In this document: positions 12,862 to 25,225 of the stretch, in pieces
Layout of the letters: each line of letters opens with the position of its first letter
How positions within the stretch are numbered: position 1 is the first letter of the stretch
Source: Litomosoides sigmodontis
Lineage: Eukaryota; Nematoda; Chromadorea; Rhabditida; Onchocercidae
Length of the DNA stretch: 64,000 nt
NCBI GenBank assembly: GCA_963070105.1
Contig: OY718806.1
Location: 2,886,865 to 2,950,864, forward strand
Reading direction: 5' to 3'
Notes under the pieces: model-generated
The model's database searches: none
What the model was told of the DNA's origin: nothing
The model's input: only the letters and a program-made list of their open reading frames with translations
Made by a program: the position numbers and the translations under genes

Positions 12862-15800
12862 ATGACAACGACAGCACTGTCACAGACAAATAATTCAGCA
12901 TCAGCAACTCATCAACTGAATTTACTTAGCTCAGCCTCAGCAGCAGCAGCAGCGGCAGCGGCAGCAGCAGCATCAAACAACGATTTGACCAGAATTACGT
13001 CATCACCAGTTTGTTCCACTTCAGTGGTAATGCTTAATTCTGGATGTCAGCCGTTGCAACATTACATAAATATGGCCGCCAATCAGTACAGTCGGCCAGT
13101 ACCAATGCTTCCATCAGTTACGAATATATTCGAAGGTGTCCCAATATTCCTCCTTTCTCAGTCATCTTCAAGTTCTCCCGTAGCAAGCACTTTATACCCC
13201 TACAGTCCACATCAACGATCTATAATGGTATGTTTGAAAGCCTCTTTTTACACCAATTTACTCGTTTTCTTTAGCAAGAAATTATTTTGACTTTAAGTAT
13301 TTAACGAAGTTATTTTAGGGACTGACTTACTTCACTTTGGTAGCATAACTCCACGCTTACACAGTTTCGCATTGAGGATGTTAGGAACAGAGCACTATAT
13401 CGGTCATCAAATGACCTCATGCATCCGTAACTTATCATTGAAATAACTAACACGTGGCACGGGGTACTTTTGACTTGCTAGAAGCATACGGAAACACCAA
13501 TCACTTCTCACCATTCATTAACACAGTTGGTTATATGAGATATGCAAGCCATATTTCATTGAAAGAAAGTACTTGTAATTAGAAGTGATAGTGGTGTTAT
13601 GCTTGCAGGAAGTGAGAGCAAACGTGTGCCCTGGAAATCAGTCTCCAAAAATGGATATGAGTAGTATGCTTAAAACTGAATTGCTAGAATCAGAATTATG
13701 CGTAAATTGAGTTTTTTAATTCAAAAAAAGGAAAGGAAGATTGATCGATAACCATGCCACTGACTAATGGGTGCCATGGTTATCAACTTTTGTTGAGTGG
13801 TACTAACTCAGCTGTAATTTATTTCAGAGAATTTCCATGTATTTGTTGGCGATTTGGCTAGCGAAGTAGACAACTGTATGTTGAAAGCGGCCTTTGAAAG
13901 CTTTGGGGAAATTTCGTCAGTTTTCACACCTTCTTACAATTTGCCTCTTTACACTCTCGCCGCGAGCTTTTCCTCCTACCAGCGTTTACTATCGTTGATC
14001 GCAGAATTTTCCGAGCGCTTCACTTCTCATTATAAACAGTTGCTGTCCACTCACCGTCATTATTACCATCACTATACTAGTCCCTCTTCCGTTGGAATTT
14101 CTAGCAGCAATTAAATATTCGATTTCTCGACCTCACAATGTTGTCATCCGTTACTGAGAAGACATCATGTTGCTAAAGAAGTTCTTATGTTTCAGTGAGG
14201 CTAAAGTGATCAGGGATCCTCAAACATTGAAATCAAGAGGTTATGGCTTTGTATCATTCCCTCTTAAAATGGTAAGTTCGTTAGTCAGTTACATCTTCTG
14301 GCTTTTGATTTGAAATTGTTTTTACTCTTCATTTACTGCAGAAATTTTCGAAAATGATCTGCTTGAAAGCCAAGTGACGGATGCGATAACATGGTAACGC
14401 TGCAACCTTTCATCTTCTGCAAATTCTTTCTCTCACTTATTCTACTGCAAGGAATCACTGGCCTATCATAATCCATACTCAATGCGCTATCTTATCCGAA
14501 ACAGTCCTTCAATTTCTAGAGTGCGGAGAAGGCGATCGAGGAAATGAACGGACAGATGATCGGACGACGACAAATACGTACAAACTGGGCAATGCGAAGA
14601 TTCGATGGGAGTGAAGAGAATTTCGTGAAATCGCCTACGTACGACAATATATTCAACGCAACTCATCCTGCCAATACGTCCGTTTATGTAGGAGGCATTT
14701 CACCTGCTATCACGGGTAAACTTTCCACTGGACATTTTGCAAACTATATAGATCGAATTGATACATCATGTTCTCTGACGCATGCCATCACTGATTGTTT
14801 AAATTAATGGCTGCGAAATTTTAGTTCTATTGAAATGTTAAAAAACATATGATTTTGATGCTTACAAAGAAAGCTTTTATATTTTTAATCTTCTCCATCA
14901 TTAATTATTATACATACTCTCGTTTCAAACTGTTCATCTTTGATCAAAAATTGAACCAGAAGTGATTAAGGAAGTGAATTTTAGAAGCCATTAATTCATT
15001 GGTGCATCTTGCAAATAGCATATCCCTAAGAATGTAATGGTTTTTGAGAACTTTTATAATTTTTGTTTCTGTGCTAAGGTAAGTACATTTCTTCTCGCAA
15101 ATGTGTGATTGATTGCATTTACGCATGAGACATTAAAGGATAGAAAGGAAGTTTTATTCCGCCAGTGCTAATTAAAATCGAATTCCGCAAAAAAAATGAA
15201 TCCATTCTTTTCAATCCACCATTGCTTTGGAACTCCGGCAAGAAAAGAAGAAATGCGGTGAACAGAATGAACGAAAAACATGACTTGCCCTTTGCTTCTT
15301 GCTCGTTTCTTACTGAATTACATCATAGAGAATTCCCCTAGCTACAGTCTGAAACAAGTGCCGCTTTTATTTTAATGAAAGAGTACGCAAACTTCAAGGC
15401 AAAGTTTGAGATGCAGTAATTGGTGCTTAATCTTATTTAGTTAGAAATATAGTATCGAAAAATTTAGGACTACAATTAACATCATAGAAGAATGTTGGAA
15501 GGTACATATAGTATATATCTCAGTTCTACGAACTTGACGATCTATGAATAAATGCAGATGAAGAACTCATGCAGTCGTTTTCCACAATTGCAACTGTGGC
15601 AGAAGTACGATTGTTCAAGCAGCAAGGATATGCTTTCGTACGATATATGAGTAAGGAAGCTGCTGCTCGAGCTATTTTATCAATGAATGGACGAGAAATA
15701 AACGGCCAGAAAATAAGATGCAGTTGGAGTCGAACAGCTATGGATAATAATGTAATAACAATTTGCACTTACTACCTTTCCAAGTGTATACCATTTCATA

Positions 15801-16148
15801 GGTAATCTTTGAAGATATGATGCATTCATCGTTCGTGGAATACTTCCACGAACAATTAATTGGTTAGAGATTGGAAAATACGTCAATCTCATTCAGAATC
15901 ACATCTTCAATTTGTTAACATCCAAAATGCCATTTCAGTCATTCTCGATCAAAAATTCCCGCATAGAAAGTAACAGCACTTTTCAGATGAATATATTATC
16001 AAATCAAGTGATGGGTGGTGTAAATCTCTTGACAAACAACATCATGGGATTCAGTCCACTTATAGATCCAATAGCATGGAATCAAAATCAATTCTTGCCC
16101 CAGTTTTGTGGACATCCGCTGCTGCTCAGTCAACATTCATACAAGTGA
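12862..16148 (+). CDS. TIA-1/TIAR-like RNA-binding protein with two RRMs
   Basis: Seven exons with joining phases (12862-13227, 13609-13701, 13830-13915, 14196-14271, 14520-14715, 15558-15751, 15939-16148) encode 406 residues. The protein matches RRM2 and RRM3 of TIA-1: RNP2 NFHVFVGDL near residue 154, RNP1 RGYGFVSF near 196, the linker GRRQIRTNWA, then TSVYVGGIS and GYAFVRY of the last RRM. TIA proteins bind U-rich RNA, guide splice-site choice and nucleate stress granules. Family members have an RRM1 before this; here the first 153 residues are low complexity (11-Ala run, Ser/Thr/Pro-rich) with no RNP motif, so RRM1 is absent or lost. The tail is Asn/Gln-rich, as in the family. The acceptor of exon 3 is a tandem AGAG; the second AG keeps phase. 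C. elegans has three such genes (tiar-1 to -3); I cannot say which one this is. Confidence 0.88.
12940..12972 (+). repeat. GCA/GCG run coding polyalanine
   Basis: Eleven consecutive Ala codons (GCA with some GCG) in the first exon of the TIA-like gene. Codon mixing suggests an old tract rather than a fresh expansion. Confidence 0.9.
15831..15853 (+). other. Perfect intronic hairpin in the TIA-like gene
   Basis: GTTCGTGGAA, a 3-base spacer and TTCCACGAAC form a perfect 10-bp stem. It lies in the intron before the last exon of the TIA-like gene, about 85 bases upstream of the acceptor. Its function is unknown. Confidence 0.6.
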
Positions 16149-17785
16149 TGGAAAAGGAGAACACTTCAAATGAATGCTAAATTACCAATTAGCATATCCT
16201 AACACTTAACTTTTTCTTCCTAATCCAATAACAAATTGCTATTTTCTAATGAAAAAAAATGAAACAACAAGAGTTAGAATTTTTATTGTATGCCTATTGC
16301 CTACAATGAATGAAAACTCGTCAGATAAAAATTTTAATAATCAAATTATCAATTAGGAATTTATACAATTGAAAAGGAGCAAATAAACAATCCATGTTTA
16401 TCACCAACGATGTTTTATCACTGGTGAGAAATGCTTTTATTGAATTCTATGTCATATTCAAAGATTTTTCTAGTGAAAACGGAAATTCTTGACTAATAAA
16501 CAATGTTTTAGCAAGGAAACATTAATTTAATTTTTGTTTTAACATGAAAATTTGTCAACAACCTTCCCATCAAAGAAATTTTTTGCTGAAAAAAAGCAAC
16601 AATATGCGTTTTATGATCCTAATCGAGGTATATCAGTTATTCGTATGAAATATATCAACAGTCCGAAATTGTGACTTCATTAAGTCATAATCGTGGTGAC
16701 GCACAAAGTATAGCTCAATAGTATCAAAGTGGCTCGGCAATTTTAACTTTCAAAAGCCTCACCTTATAGGAATTAGAACTTTAAATAAATCAAACTGTAG
16801 CCAGTCCTTAGTCAAATTAAATATGGAATGGTTAGAACTCTAAACAAAGAAAATCTTTTATAAAGAAGGGTTCATTATATGTCCACAAATAACGTACTGC
16901 TGAGCTAAATACTGGAACAACCAGTTCCTTCATAATTACTCTACAATTTATCAAATTCAACCTCCTGATTTCCACGAACTTATACTCCTAGAAATATGTG
17001 GACGGTTTTGTCTGATGTTATTAACTTCAAAAAATTGCCTTCTCTAGATTCTCAAACTCTATTAATAGTTTGAAAGCACGGAAGGAATTAATCAGTTTAT
17101 AATATGAATTTCGACTTCTATTTGCTCTTCTCCATGAAAATCCCATAGATTTTTTCTCCATTTGTTAGTACGCATAAAAAGAACATTAAAAAAAGGATTA
17201 AACGCCCAGCAAAAAGCACGCGAGGAAAGCTACTGATGTTTGCGCTAAAATATGACTATTTGCATTAATAACTGGACCAATAGCTTACAATCAGCTTTAC
17301 CTCGTTATAACATAATCGTGATAATTTGTGTGAAGTTGTATTGCTAATCAGTTAGTAGTTTGTTAGTCGATGCTTAATGCAATTAATTTGAACGGTAAAG
17401 TGAAATCATGGAAAACAAGTGAGGAAAGGTAATATCACAGAAAACAACTCAAAAACTCCAAAATAAATAAGATAATATATGGAGAAATGAAATTAAACAG
17501 ATCTATACCACCTTTAACCCGTTAATCTCAATGAAATACATGTCTCTATTTTTTGGCGAGAAAAATAACAGCACAGTTTCTCTAAAAATAAGTTAAAATA
17601 AGTACAAACAGCAAACATAAACAATATAAGGCAATGTGGAGCAATGAAGAGGTATTACAGCAAGGTTTGATCCACATCAACAAAGTAATTCCGTATTTCC
17701 AAACATATAGATTCCTCAAACTGTCAAAAATAAATGGGTAGCAATAAAATCATGTGTCAAGGATTCACCATAACTAGGAATGAAT
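16149..17785. other. Convergent intergenic region
   Basis: AT-rich sequence between the 3' ends of the TIA-like gene (plus) and the GPR180-like gene (minus). It should contain both 3' UTRs. No coding frame or repeat family is visible. Confidence 0.5.
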
Positions 17786-20493
17786 TTAAATACTTTCCAA
17801 CACGCCACTAATAAGACTATCCGTATCGCCATCAGCACTATCACTAATCAGCAGATTCTCAAAAGCATCGCCTTCATCATCGTTAGCCAGGACAAACCGT
17901 CTGTGTGACCTAAATATGACTAAATTGCTGAAAAATGATATTACCTTCAAAACCTAACAGACTTCTACAAGAAATATGAAGATGCTAAGGAAAAGAGAAA
18001 TTTCTTACGTTATGTCTGCCAAAAAATAATGTCGATTCGAATTAGTAGGCCAAAATAAATGAACTAGGCACGCGACTGCAGCAAAATTTGCCACTGTTGT
18101 TATAACTAAAAAAAATCGAATGACTAAAGTAACTCTATTTACAAACAGATATCTAACAACTGTGAACAGATTGAAATAAAAGTTAAATAATACGGCGAGA
18201 CGAATAGCAGCTTACCAAGGATCATTTTAAATCTCCATAAAGCAGATACAAAAGAAGCAATAATCCCAAGACCTAAGACATGAACAAACCATACAAGAAA
18301 ACCAGCACCGAAATGTGCCAAGAATATTGCTTTCTGCTCATCGATCTCTCTGAAATTTAGATCCATGAAAATTGCGAAAAGCACTTCCTGGTGCTACTGA
18401 GAAGCCAGTAAAATCAAACGAAAACTAACTCATTTATCAGGCGACGAATTTGTACCAAGAACCACAGTGTTTGCAGCATCCGAATCACAATCACTGCATA
18501 GCCTAGCCAAGATTTAAATATGTCGATATCTTGTAGCACGTTGTCAACGAAGAACTGCATATTTTTCAACAAAAATATGCAAAAGTTAAAAATAAAACTA
18601 GAACGAGGAGAAAAGAGTTTCATATACCAAGAAGAGTTAATCTGGAACGAAGAACATTGAAATGTCTTAGAGATAGAAATGATACAAAAACATACAAAAT
18701 TGATGAAAAAAAGCAGGAAACGAGCAGATGTAAGAATCCCCCAAAAAATAACAACTTCTGGATGTAGTAAAATTTTACTGCTGCTGCCGAATGACCAACC
18801 ACAGCTAAGTAATATGAGCAACAAGCAAAGAAGGCATGTCGACATCAAACGAGCAATTTCACCAAAGAGACGCGCAAGTAGTACTCCCTGCAAAATGTAT
18901 TGCTTCATTAACTAATAATTAGTAATGTTACCTGAGAAATTTCTTTGTATTTGAAAAAGCTGGAAGCTTACCTGGCCATCAAAAGAGAACGTGATAACAT
19001 TTAAGCAGTGTAACGCTAGACCAAACGTTTCCAGCAGAATAATAAAGTTAAGAAGCTGATGGCGCGGGAAAACAGATGCTGAGTTGCATAAAACCACAGA
19101 ACGCCACTGACAAAATCCAACCACTACATACAGTATAAACAAAACCATATATATCTCAGCTGAATTCTGCAAGTTGGAAAACATCGAGAAAAAACAAACC
19201 CAGAAACCCAAAATTATGCAGTATGACTTTTTAACCGAAATATTTTTTTCTCATTTCGAGAAAGAGGGCCGAAGCATACTTGCTCTTCAAAGCTGAATTG
19301 ATGCCCGAATGGATTCAAATAACGCATAGCAGGGCTTCCGTTTGTAAGCCATAAATCGTAATGCACAATAATTTCCTTCACAGAAGATTTCCACAGGCAG
19401 GAGGAATCCAAATAACAGGCAGCTACCAACACATACCAATATTGAGGAGTTGATGGCTCCTCTATCCTGAGAGTCATCTGTGAGCCATTTACCACCTGAA
19501 AAGAGCAATATGAAAAATAACTATTACTTGTTATATATGCCTTACTTCCTGAAGAAATGCCAACTTCAACACACTTTCAGTTGCTTAATTTAACTTGTTC
19601 TTTGAAAATCTTACGTAAAACAAGAGCTAGTTAGAAAGTAATGCAGCACATAACAGTAAGTTGAAACCTTTCCAGGCATATCTTCTTCAATACAGAGTTT
19701 TCCTGCTGGACATGGAATCCACCTCATTATATCGCCCTTGCCATTCGGAAGGCATTTCGCTTCAAACGCAAGTAAACTGATATTCTGAAAGAAGTTAAAA
19801 AAAAAAACTCTTTTCATTTTGGTTCTTTGAAATGCGAATTCTGAATGAAAATATAAAACCCACTGGTGAAACGCACAATCCTAACAAGTAACAACCATGT
19901 AGCAATAAATAAGACAGCGGTGAAGGCACATTTCGAACAAACAAAAACTTCTAAAATTTCGTATTGTTGTATGCTTGTGAAAGTATAGAAAAGCGTAAAA
20001 AATGCAAAATCCACTGCAAAAAAAACAGTCAAGCGCTATGTGGTTCACTAAATTCCGCAAAGGTGAGCAACAAAATTTTCTGTCATTTTTAAAATACCTT
20101 CAGCAAAAAATCACATGGTCGTTCGCCTGCTGTTTTATCAAGAAATCCATTGATAAGTGTTCGTGGCACAATCAGCAACACTCCTCGCGCTAGAGTAGTA
20201 AAAATCAAACACCTTGATATACGATATTTTAGGCAGCAAAATTTAGAAAACCAATAAGAAATACCTCCAACTGTATCTGATGATACATTGCCATAAACAA
20301 ATCCACGGCTATGCTCCGCATCCAACGGATCTATTTGCTGGAAACCAAATTTAGCAAGGATCGAAAATCGATCAGTGCGCGAACTCCAGGTACCAACAAT
20401 TCGTACGGCTTGACTTCTTTGTAGGATGATGTAATAAATTAATTCGAACAGTAAAATGTGGGAAAGACTGTGGATGGATAGATAATGACTCAT
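17786..20493 (-). CDS. GPR180/TMEM145-family (intimal thickness-related receptor) membrane protein
   Basis: Eleven exons on the minus strand (20493-20265, 20189-20098, 19784-19668, 19495-19280, 19166-18972, 18887-18696, 18554-18430, 18349-18216, 18159-18009, 17964-17945, 17919-17786) join in phase to 534 residues. The ATG at 20,493 starts a signal peptide (hydrophobic to about residue 30), followed by VRIVGTWSSRTDRFSILAKF, the family's opening strand motif. A Cys-containing luminal domain ends NPFGHQFSFEEQ, comparable to NPDAEGNPFDHFSAGE in GPR180. Seven hydrophobic helices follow from about residue 219; GVLLARLFGEIARL and GYAVIVIRMLQTLWF align with GPR180 helices. The cytosolic tail is acidic and serine-rich. 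Vertebrate members are Golgi/plasma-membrane proteins linked to TGF-beta signalling. One exon is only 20 nt. Confidence 0.85.
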
Positions 20494-21725
20494 TCTGGAC
20501 AGTCATTTTCTCGTTTTTAAGTGGAAATGTGCATGATGATTTGAACCAGACGATAATGCATACATATCCTAGAAATTTTCCATACAAAATTCAGCATAAA
20601 AGTTGTGCATGTTGTGAAAGAAGTCCGCTTTATCAAAGCACCCCATCTCATCCAATTCCTTCATTCTTGTCTCTTGCTATTTTCTTCTTGTGATTATATA
20701 AGGCGAAGAAATTTTAAACTGCTATTCGTTATTCGAATTTTGTCACTCAAATTCTCCTCTCTGTTTCCCTCCCACCACCTAGCACTACCTCGTCATACAC
20801 GAGGACCAACACATCCAGCCAGCTCACGAATCCCTCTTGCACGTTCAGGCGTGCCTGAAAATCTCTTCACTGGAATCTTTTGCCAACCGCAAAATACCAG
20901 CCAGTCGAAGGGAGATGGTGAAAGCTATGGAGGAGGAGGGCGAGGTCTGGGAGGTCTCGGAGGAGGGATGCGTAGTTTGTTGTGTGAATCTCCTAAATGG
21001 ATTTCTCTCTTGCAAGTGTGGCAATTTCGACGGCATTCGAACAACATAATAAAGAATCCTTTGCGTGTCATTCGTTGCAGAATTTCCTGCTTCTGTTGAG
21101 TCTTGGCAGATTAAACTAGTTGTAATTGGTGACTGGAATTTAAGTGAGTATTGTGTGCCGATATCGAGCATGATTTCAATAATGACAGTTTGCATCATTT
21201 TTTACTTCTACTAAAATAAAAATGTCTGTTCAGTTCTTGAAATCTTCGCTTATGTTAAAATCCAGAATGACAGTATTTAGATTTAAGCCATCGATATGGA
21301 TTTCTATTTTTTATTATCTGGGAGAGCCATTTTATAGTGAACTTCTATCATATGCTTTTCCTAAAATGCAACAAGTGTATTCAGTGAATTAACGAGTTTT
21401 TTAACAATATCTTTATTATCAAACAAACTGATGAGATCATTAATAGCTCCCGTACAACAAGTTCAAATTTATAATCGCTAAAGCAGTGGGAGTACATCTA
21501 GGAGGATAAGTTATGTGTAATTTTAATCTTCCAACAAAAAAAATGATTCCCTCACCTAGCACCGTTTTTTTTTACCAAAGTAGCGTAGGCATATGGTATG
21601 CAAGACGTTATTACTTCTTGTTCGCGCAATTTTGATGTTTTTTCGAAATGCAAAATAATGGTTAAATTTTCTTTGCTATTCGTGCGTACTTTTTATGAAA
21701 AATTTTGAAAGCGATTAGTGCGGTC
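20494..21725. other. Region between GPR180-like and CAP genes
   Basis: Upstream of the GPR180-like start and downstream of the CAP gene stop. Less AT-rich than its surroundings at 20,750-21,000, including a purine-rich GGAGGAGG patch near 20,930-20,965, which keeps long frames open on both strands. None of these begins with ATG plus a family motif, so I call no gene. Confidence 0.45.
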
Positions 21726-24034
21726 TTACTGTATGGGTGGCAAAACATTGTCGTCGTAATTTTTCTTGTCAAGTACATTTCCGGGTGGGTCATATTTAAC
21801 AACGACATAAATCAGTGTAGATGGGAAATCGGGCTGACAGTGGTTAGCGCGGCGTCCATTGAAGTGTCTCATTGCTACTCCAACACCAATTTGTGTTGTG
21901 GACTTCCACACAAGTTGGGTGAAGTGTCCGGTGCGATGGTAATCCAAATGATGATGCCTGGAAGTAATTGCGTGCTGTCGAATTTCAACAAAAATATAAA
22001 ATAAGTGCAAACTGTTATCGTAGCTAAAACTGAGACTAAACGAGCATTCCCATCGGTTCATCTTTTCCTTTGGTAATTTTTATATTAATATTTATTGCGG
22101 TATAAAAATAGAAGTGGTTGAATAGGATCGAAGCACCATCAGTCTGTCAGTTTAGTTTCTGGACTGTATCTAAGTATGAGAGTGCGTGTACATGTAATAA
22201 AGAAATGAACTAGGCTCTCGAAAATCACCTCTATGTGTTACGTATTAATTAATCGACCATTTCTAATCAGTGCGTACATATTGTTGGTACAAATTACAGT
22301 TAGCGTATTCCAAAATCTTATTAGATGAAAGTGCAAAATCTACCGTAACAGCAACAAATGGTAGTTAGCGTATTCCAATTTGTCAGGAAGTGCAAGGTCA
22401 ATAAAAATTGGATTAGGTAAGATTGAATTGTTTCACTTTTTTGTCGAAAAGAATTCAGCGAGCAAAAAATGGAGACAATAAAAATTCAATCGAATGCGAT
22501 GAATTGTTCCTAACAATGCTCCGTGGCATCTTCGCGCAGCATTCACAATTAATTGTAATATCCGGTGCAAATTCTAAGTGAGGAATTGTATTGTTGAAAA
22601 ATGTCACCGTTACCACCGACATCAATTTTGTTTCCGGAAACGGGGGGTGGAGAATGTTTTCTTTCAACAGCAGTAGCCATGTTCAATATTTTCTGTCACC
22701 AGCAATAACCGTGTAACCCTGCATTAAATTTACTCTACGTATTTACACTCACTCTATATTTACATGTCACTCTATAATTTACGCATCGTCATGATGGTAA
22801 TGTATCACAAACATGTCGTACGTGGTGTCGCATGAATCGGCAAAAGTGTTGATTATGATGAGCTTCGAGCAATGGTAATGTGAAAGCACAGTGAGTGCAA
22901 TATTTGCTAGTCCAGAAAATAGACTGACAGACCATGCATGTCCTCGAAACTTCAAGAGAAATGAGCAAATCCGAAACCATTAGTAGTATTGTAATAGAGC
23001 TGTAAGATTTTTTTTTTTTTTGAAAATCTAACGCTAGCAGTTAGTTGTGTTATAAGTAAACTAGATGATGTACTAGATGATTAAGCAATTCTCTTTCCAT
23101 CTTCTCACAATACAGCTTTTTCCTTTCATGGTAACTGACGTTTTATAATTATATCCATATGATTCAAGATAAAAGGTTTGTACAGTCATCAGTGCCATTG
23201 TCTCTTCGTCTGGTAAAAAATCCGTTGCAAAGTAGAATAAATTTTCGCCAAACCTATCAATAATTAAAATTATGCTTAAATTTTGGCGACATGTTGACAA
23301 GAGAACAGAGTGCATCGTATACATTTCAAGTAAGGAAGAGCAAGGAGCAAAGTTCTGCATTCAAATAACCTTTTTGATGGGTCGTGTATCAAGCAGTCTG
23401 CTTTGCTAGCTAAACGTTGTGCCCATACTTCAGCTATTCGTTCAAGTTCGCTATTAGCTGTAAGCGAACCTACACCATGCCTGCTACGACAATCATTATG
23501 TCGAGTAACGAGCTGCAAAAAGGAATGAATTGCTTCAATTAGGATATCACTCGAGTTAGGATTTATCAAGGTAAGAAGGAAACAATAATTTATTGCTTAA
23601 TCATAAAAAAAAATGAAAAAAGCTTAGCTGTTAATGCAATACAATGATTGTTTGCTTGCACTAGAGGAAGTCAAGAGATTTCGGAATATCATGCTGAACG
23701 TATCAATCAACTTATTTATTGCATTGTACATTTTGTTGCAACGTTTACTTGTTGGAAATAGCTATGAAAGCTTAAGTAAACGTCTCCATTTTCCTATTAA
23801 CATTTCAGGCGATTCTTACTTTTCTTACAATCCTTTACATCTTTTACCTAACATATCGCTCTTCACGCATTCACGTACAATAATAGTTCATGTATTCATA
23901 ATAACAACAGAACATGCAAATTTAGCACATTTTTTTTAGCGCAATTATACACATGTATTTTTTGTACTTTATCAAAATCCTATTACTTCAGAAACTTATT
24001 TCTGCTCATGTGCATAATATGAACTTAAAAGGGA

Positions 24035-24123
<89 letters not shown>

Positions 24124-24317
24124 GCAAACAGGTGTCATAATGTGTCAATACTATATGACACTGACTGTTCACATTAATTATCTATTCACTTCCGATTTAC
24201 GATTGATGATGTACTTTGCAAACTACTTGGTTTTCAATCTTTAGTTTTTTTTGTTAAAAAAAGGGTATAATGTACCTGTACCACTGCCACCATCCACCAT
24301 CGTTTTACAGCACTCAT
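21726..24317 (-). CDS. CAP-domain protein, GAPR-1-like (SCP/TAPS superfamily)
   Basis: Four exons: 24317-24276, 23512-23370, 23253-23136, 21974-21726; 183 residues, essentially one CAP domain. Clear motifs are HNDCRSRHG (helix 1), FGENLFYF, TGHFTQLVWKSTTQIGVG (CAP1) and the ending VKYDPPGNV...NVLPP shared with GAPR-1/GLIPR2. The four conserved cavity residues are present: H57, E65, E92 and H118. CAP proteins act outside cells or, for GAPR-1, on Golgi membranes, where they bind lipids; nematodes have many secreted ones. No strong signal peptide is seen with the exon-1 choice (MSAVKRWWMVAVVQ), which is the least certain part: phase and donor fit, but another first exon is possible. The last intron (about 1.16 kb) is long. 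Few Cys residues, unlike ASP/VAL-type CAPs. Confidence 0.82.
22298..22378. repeat. Direct repeat pair in the CAP-gene intron
   Basis: The 16-mer AGTTAGCGTATTCCAA occurs at 22,298-22,313 and again at 22,363-22,378, inside the long last intron of the CAP gene. No other copy was noticed in the window. Confidence 0.75.
24038..24120. repeat. (TA)n microsatellite, about 83 bp
   Basis: Uninterrupted alternation of A and T over about 41 units, in the first intron of the CAP gene model. It is likely to vary in length between individuals and may be collapsed in assembly. Confidence 0.97.
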
Positions 24318-25225
24318 TCTTATTACTTCCAAGAAAAGTTAACGGATATTTGTAGAGCAAACTTCTCTCTCACACACAACATAACAAACAACCATCCATT
24401 TATCGTATTATAAAATTTGACAAAAACTGGCTAAATATTGGTGTAACTATCTAGCTATCACGTACAAACATCAAAACAGACGTGTATTTTTTATACGTGA
24501 AAATATGAGATAAAACATTCTGCAATTAATGATTACCATTAGAAAAAAAGAAAACCTTACAACATCCTTGTAGAAAGCAACATTGAAATGCGAAGGTAAC
24601 AGCTGATATTTTTTGGCGCTTTTCATTAAGTATTCGTTGATTTTGACAATCTAAATGGAATGAGGTTTGGTTAGAAATGATATGAATGGCTAACAGTCTA
24701 CAATCTATCTATCACTTAGCACTGAAATGGCCGTGGGATGTGTAGATTGTATTGTGTAAGAAGAAAACTTGTTTAGTCGAACACGATGTGGTAGAATGAT
24801 AATACTCGGAAAGGGAATTTTCCAGACTAAAGTTTAAGTCTCCCATCATTGATGATCGGAATCCGCCATAGCAGTACATCAATTTGCAAAGCACTGTTTG
24901 ATAGAAGGGGATCATTACGATTTTCTCTCTGCAAACCTGACCTCGGCAATCTTTCTGTCAGTTCTTTTCCTTTCGTTTGCTTTTTATTTTGCGAACATAG
25001 TGACAGAGCAAAATTCAGTGTAGTGATTTGATTTAGCACTTTGTACTCCTTTACAAAAAACCTTTTGTAGTACCCACTTGCTTGCCCAACAATGTTAGGT
25101 TGGCCAAAAAATTTTTCATGAAAGTCTAGGTATACAACTAGCTCCATCATCATTTATTTTAATGTCATTATTCACGTCGTGTTGTTAGAAATGCTTTTTA
25201 GAAAACACAAAGGTTGAATGATAAA
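24318..25225. other. Region between CAP gene and the novel secreted-protein gene
   Basis: Contains an exon-like stretch on the minus strand at about 24,654-24,560 with a TTTAG acceptor and GTAAGG donor, open in two frames, and a minus-strand frame at 24,915-24,712 starting with a real ATG. I could not join these to each other or to either neighbour in phase, so no gene is called. Confidence 0.3.

Noticed and set aside
20605..21099. 164-codon plus-strand frame with a glycine-rich part
   Set aside because: Starts at TTG; the open frame comes from a GC- and purine-rich patch that also keeps a 117-codon minus frame open. No motif or conserved exon structure.
23953..24177. Frame coding Ile-Tyr repeats
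   Set aside because: Simple translation of the (TA)n tract.
24827..25153. 108-codon minus-strand frame
   Set aside because: Its first Met codons are followed by unremarkable sequence and it cannot be joined in phase to the secreted-protein gene or the CAP gene; kept only as part of an unassigned region.
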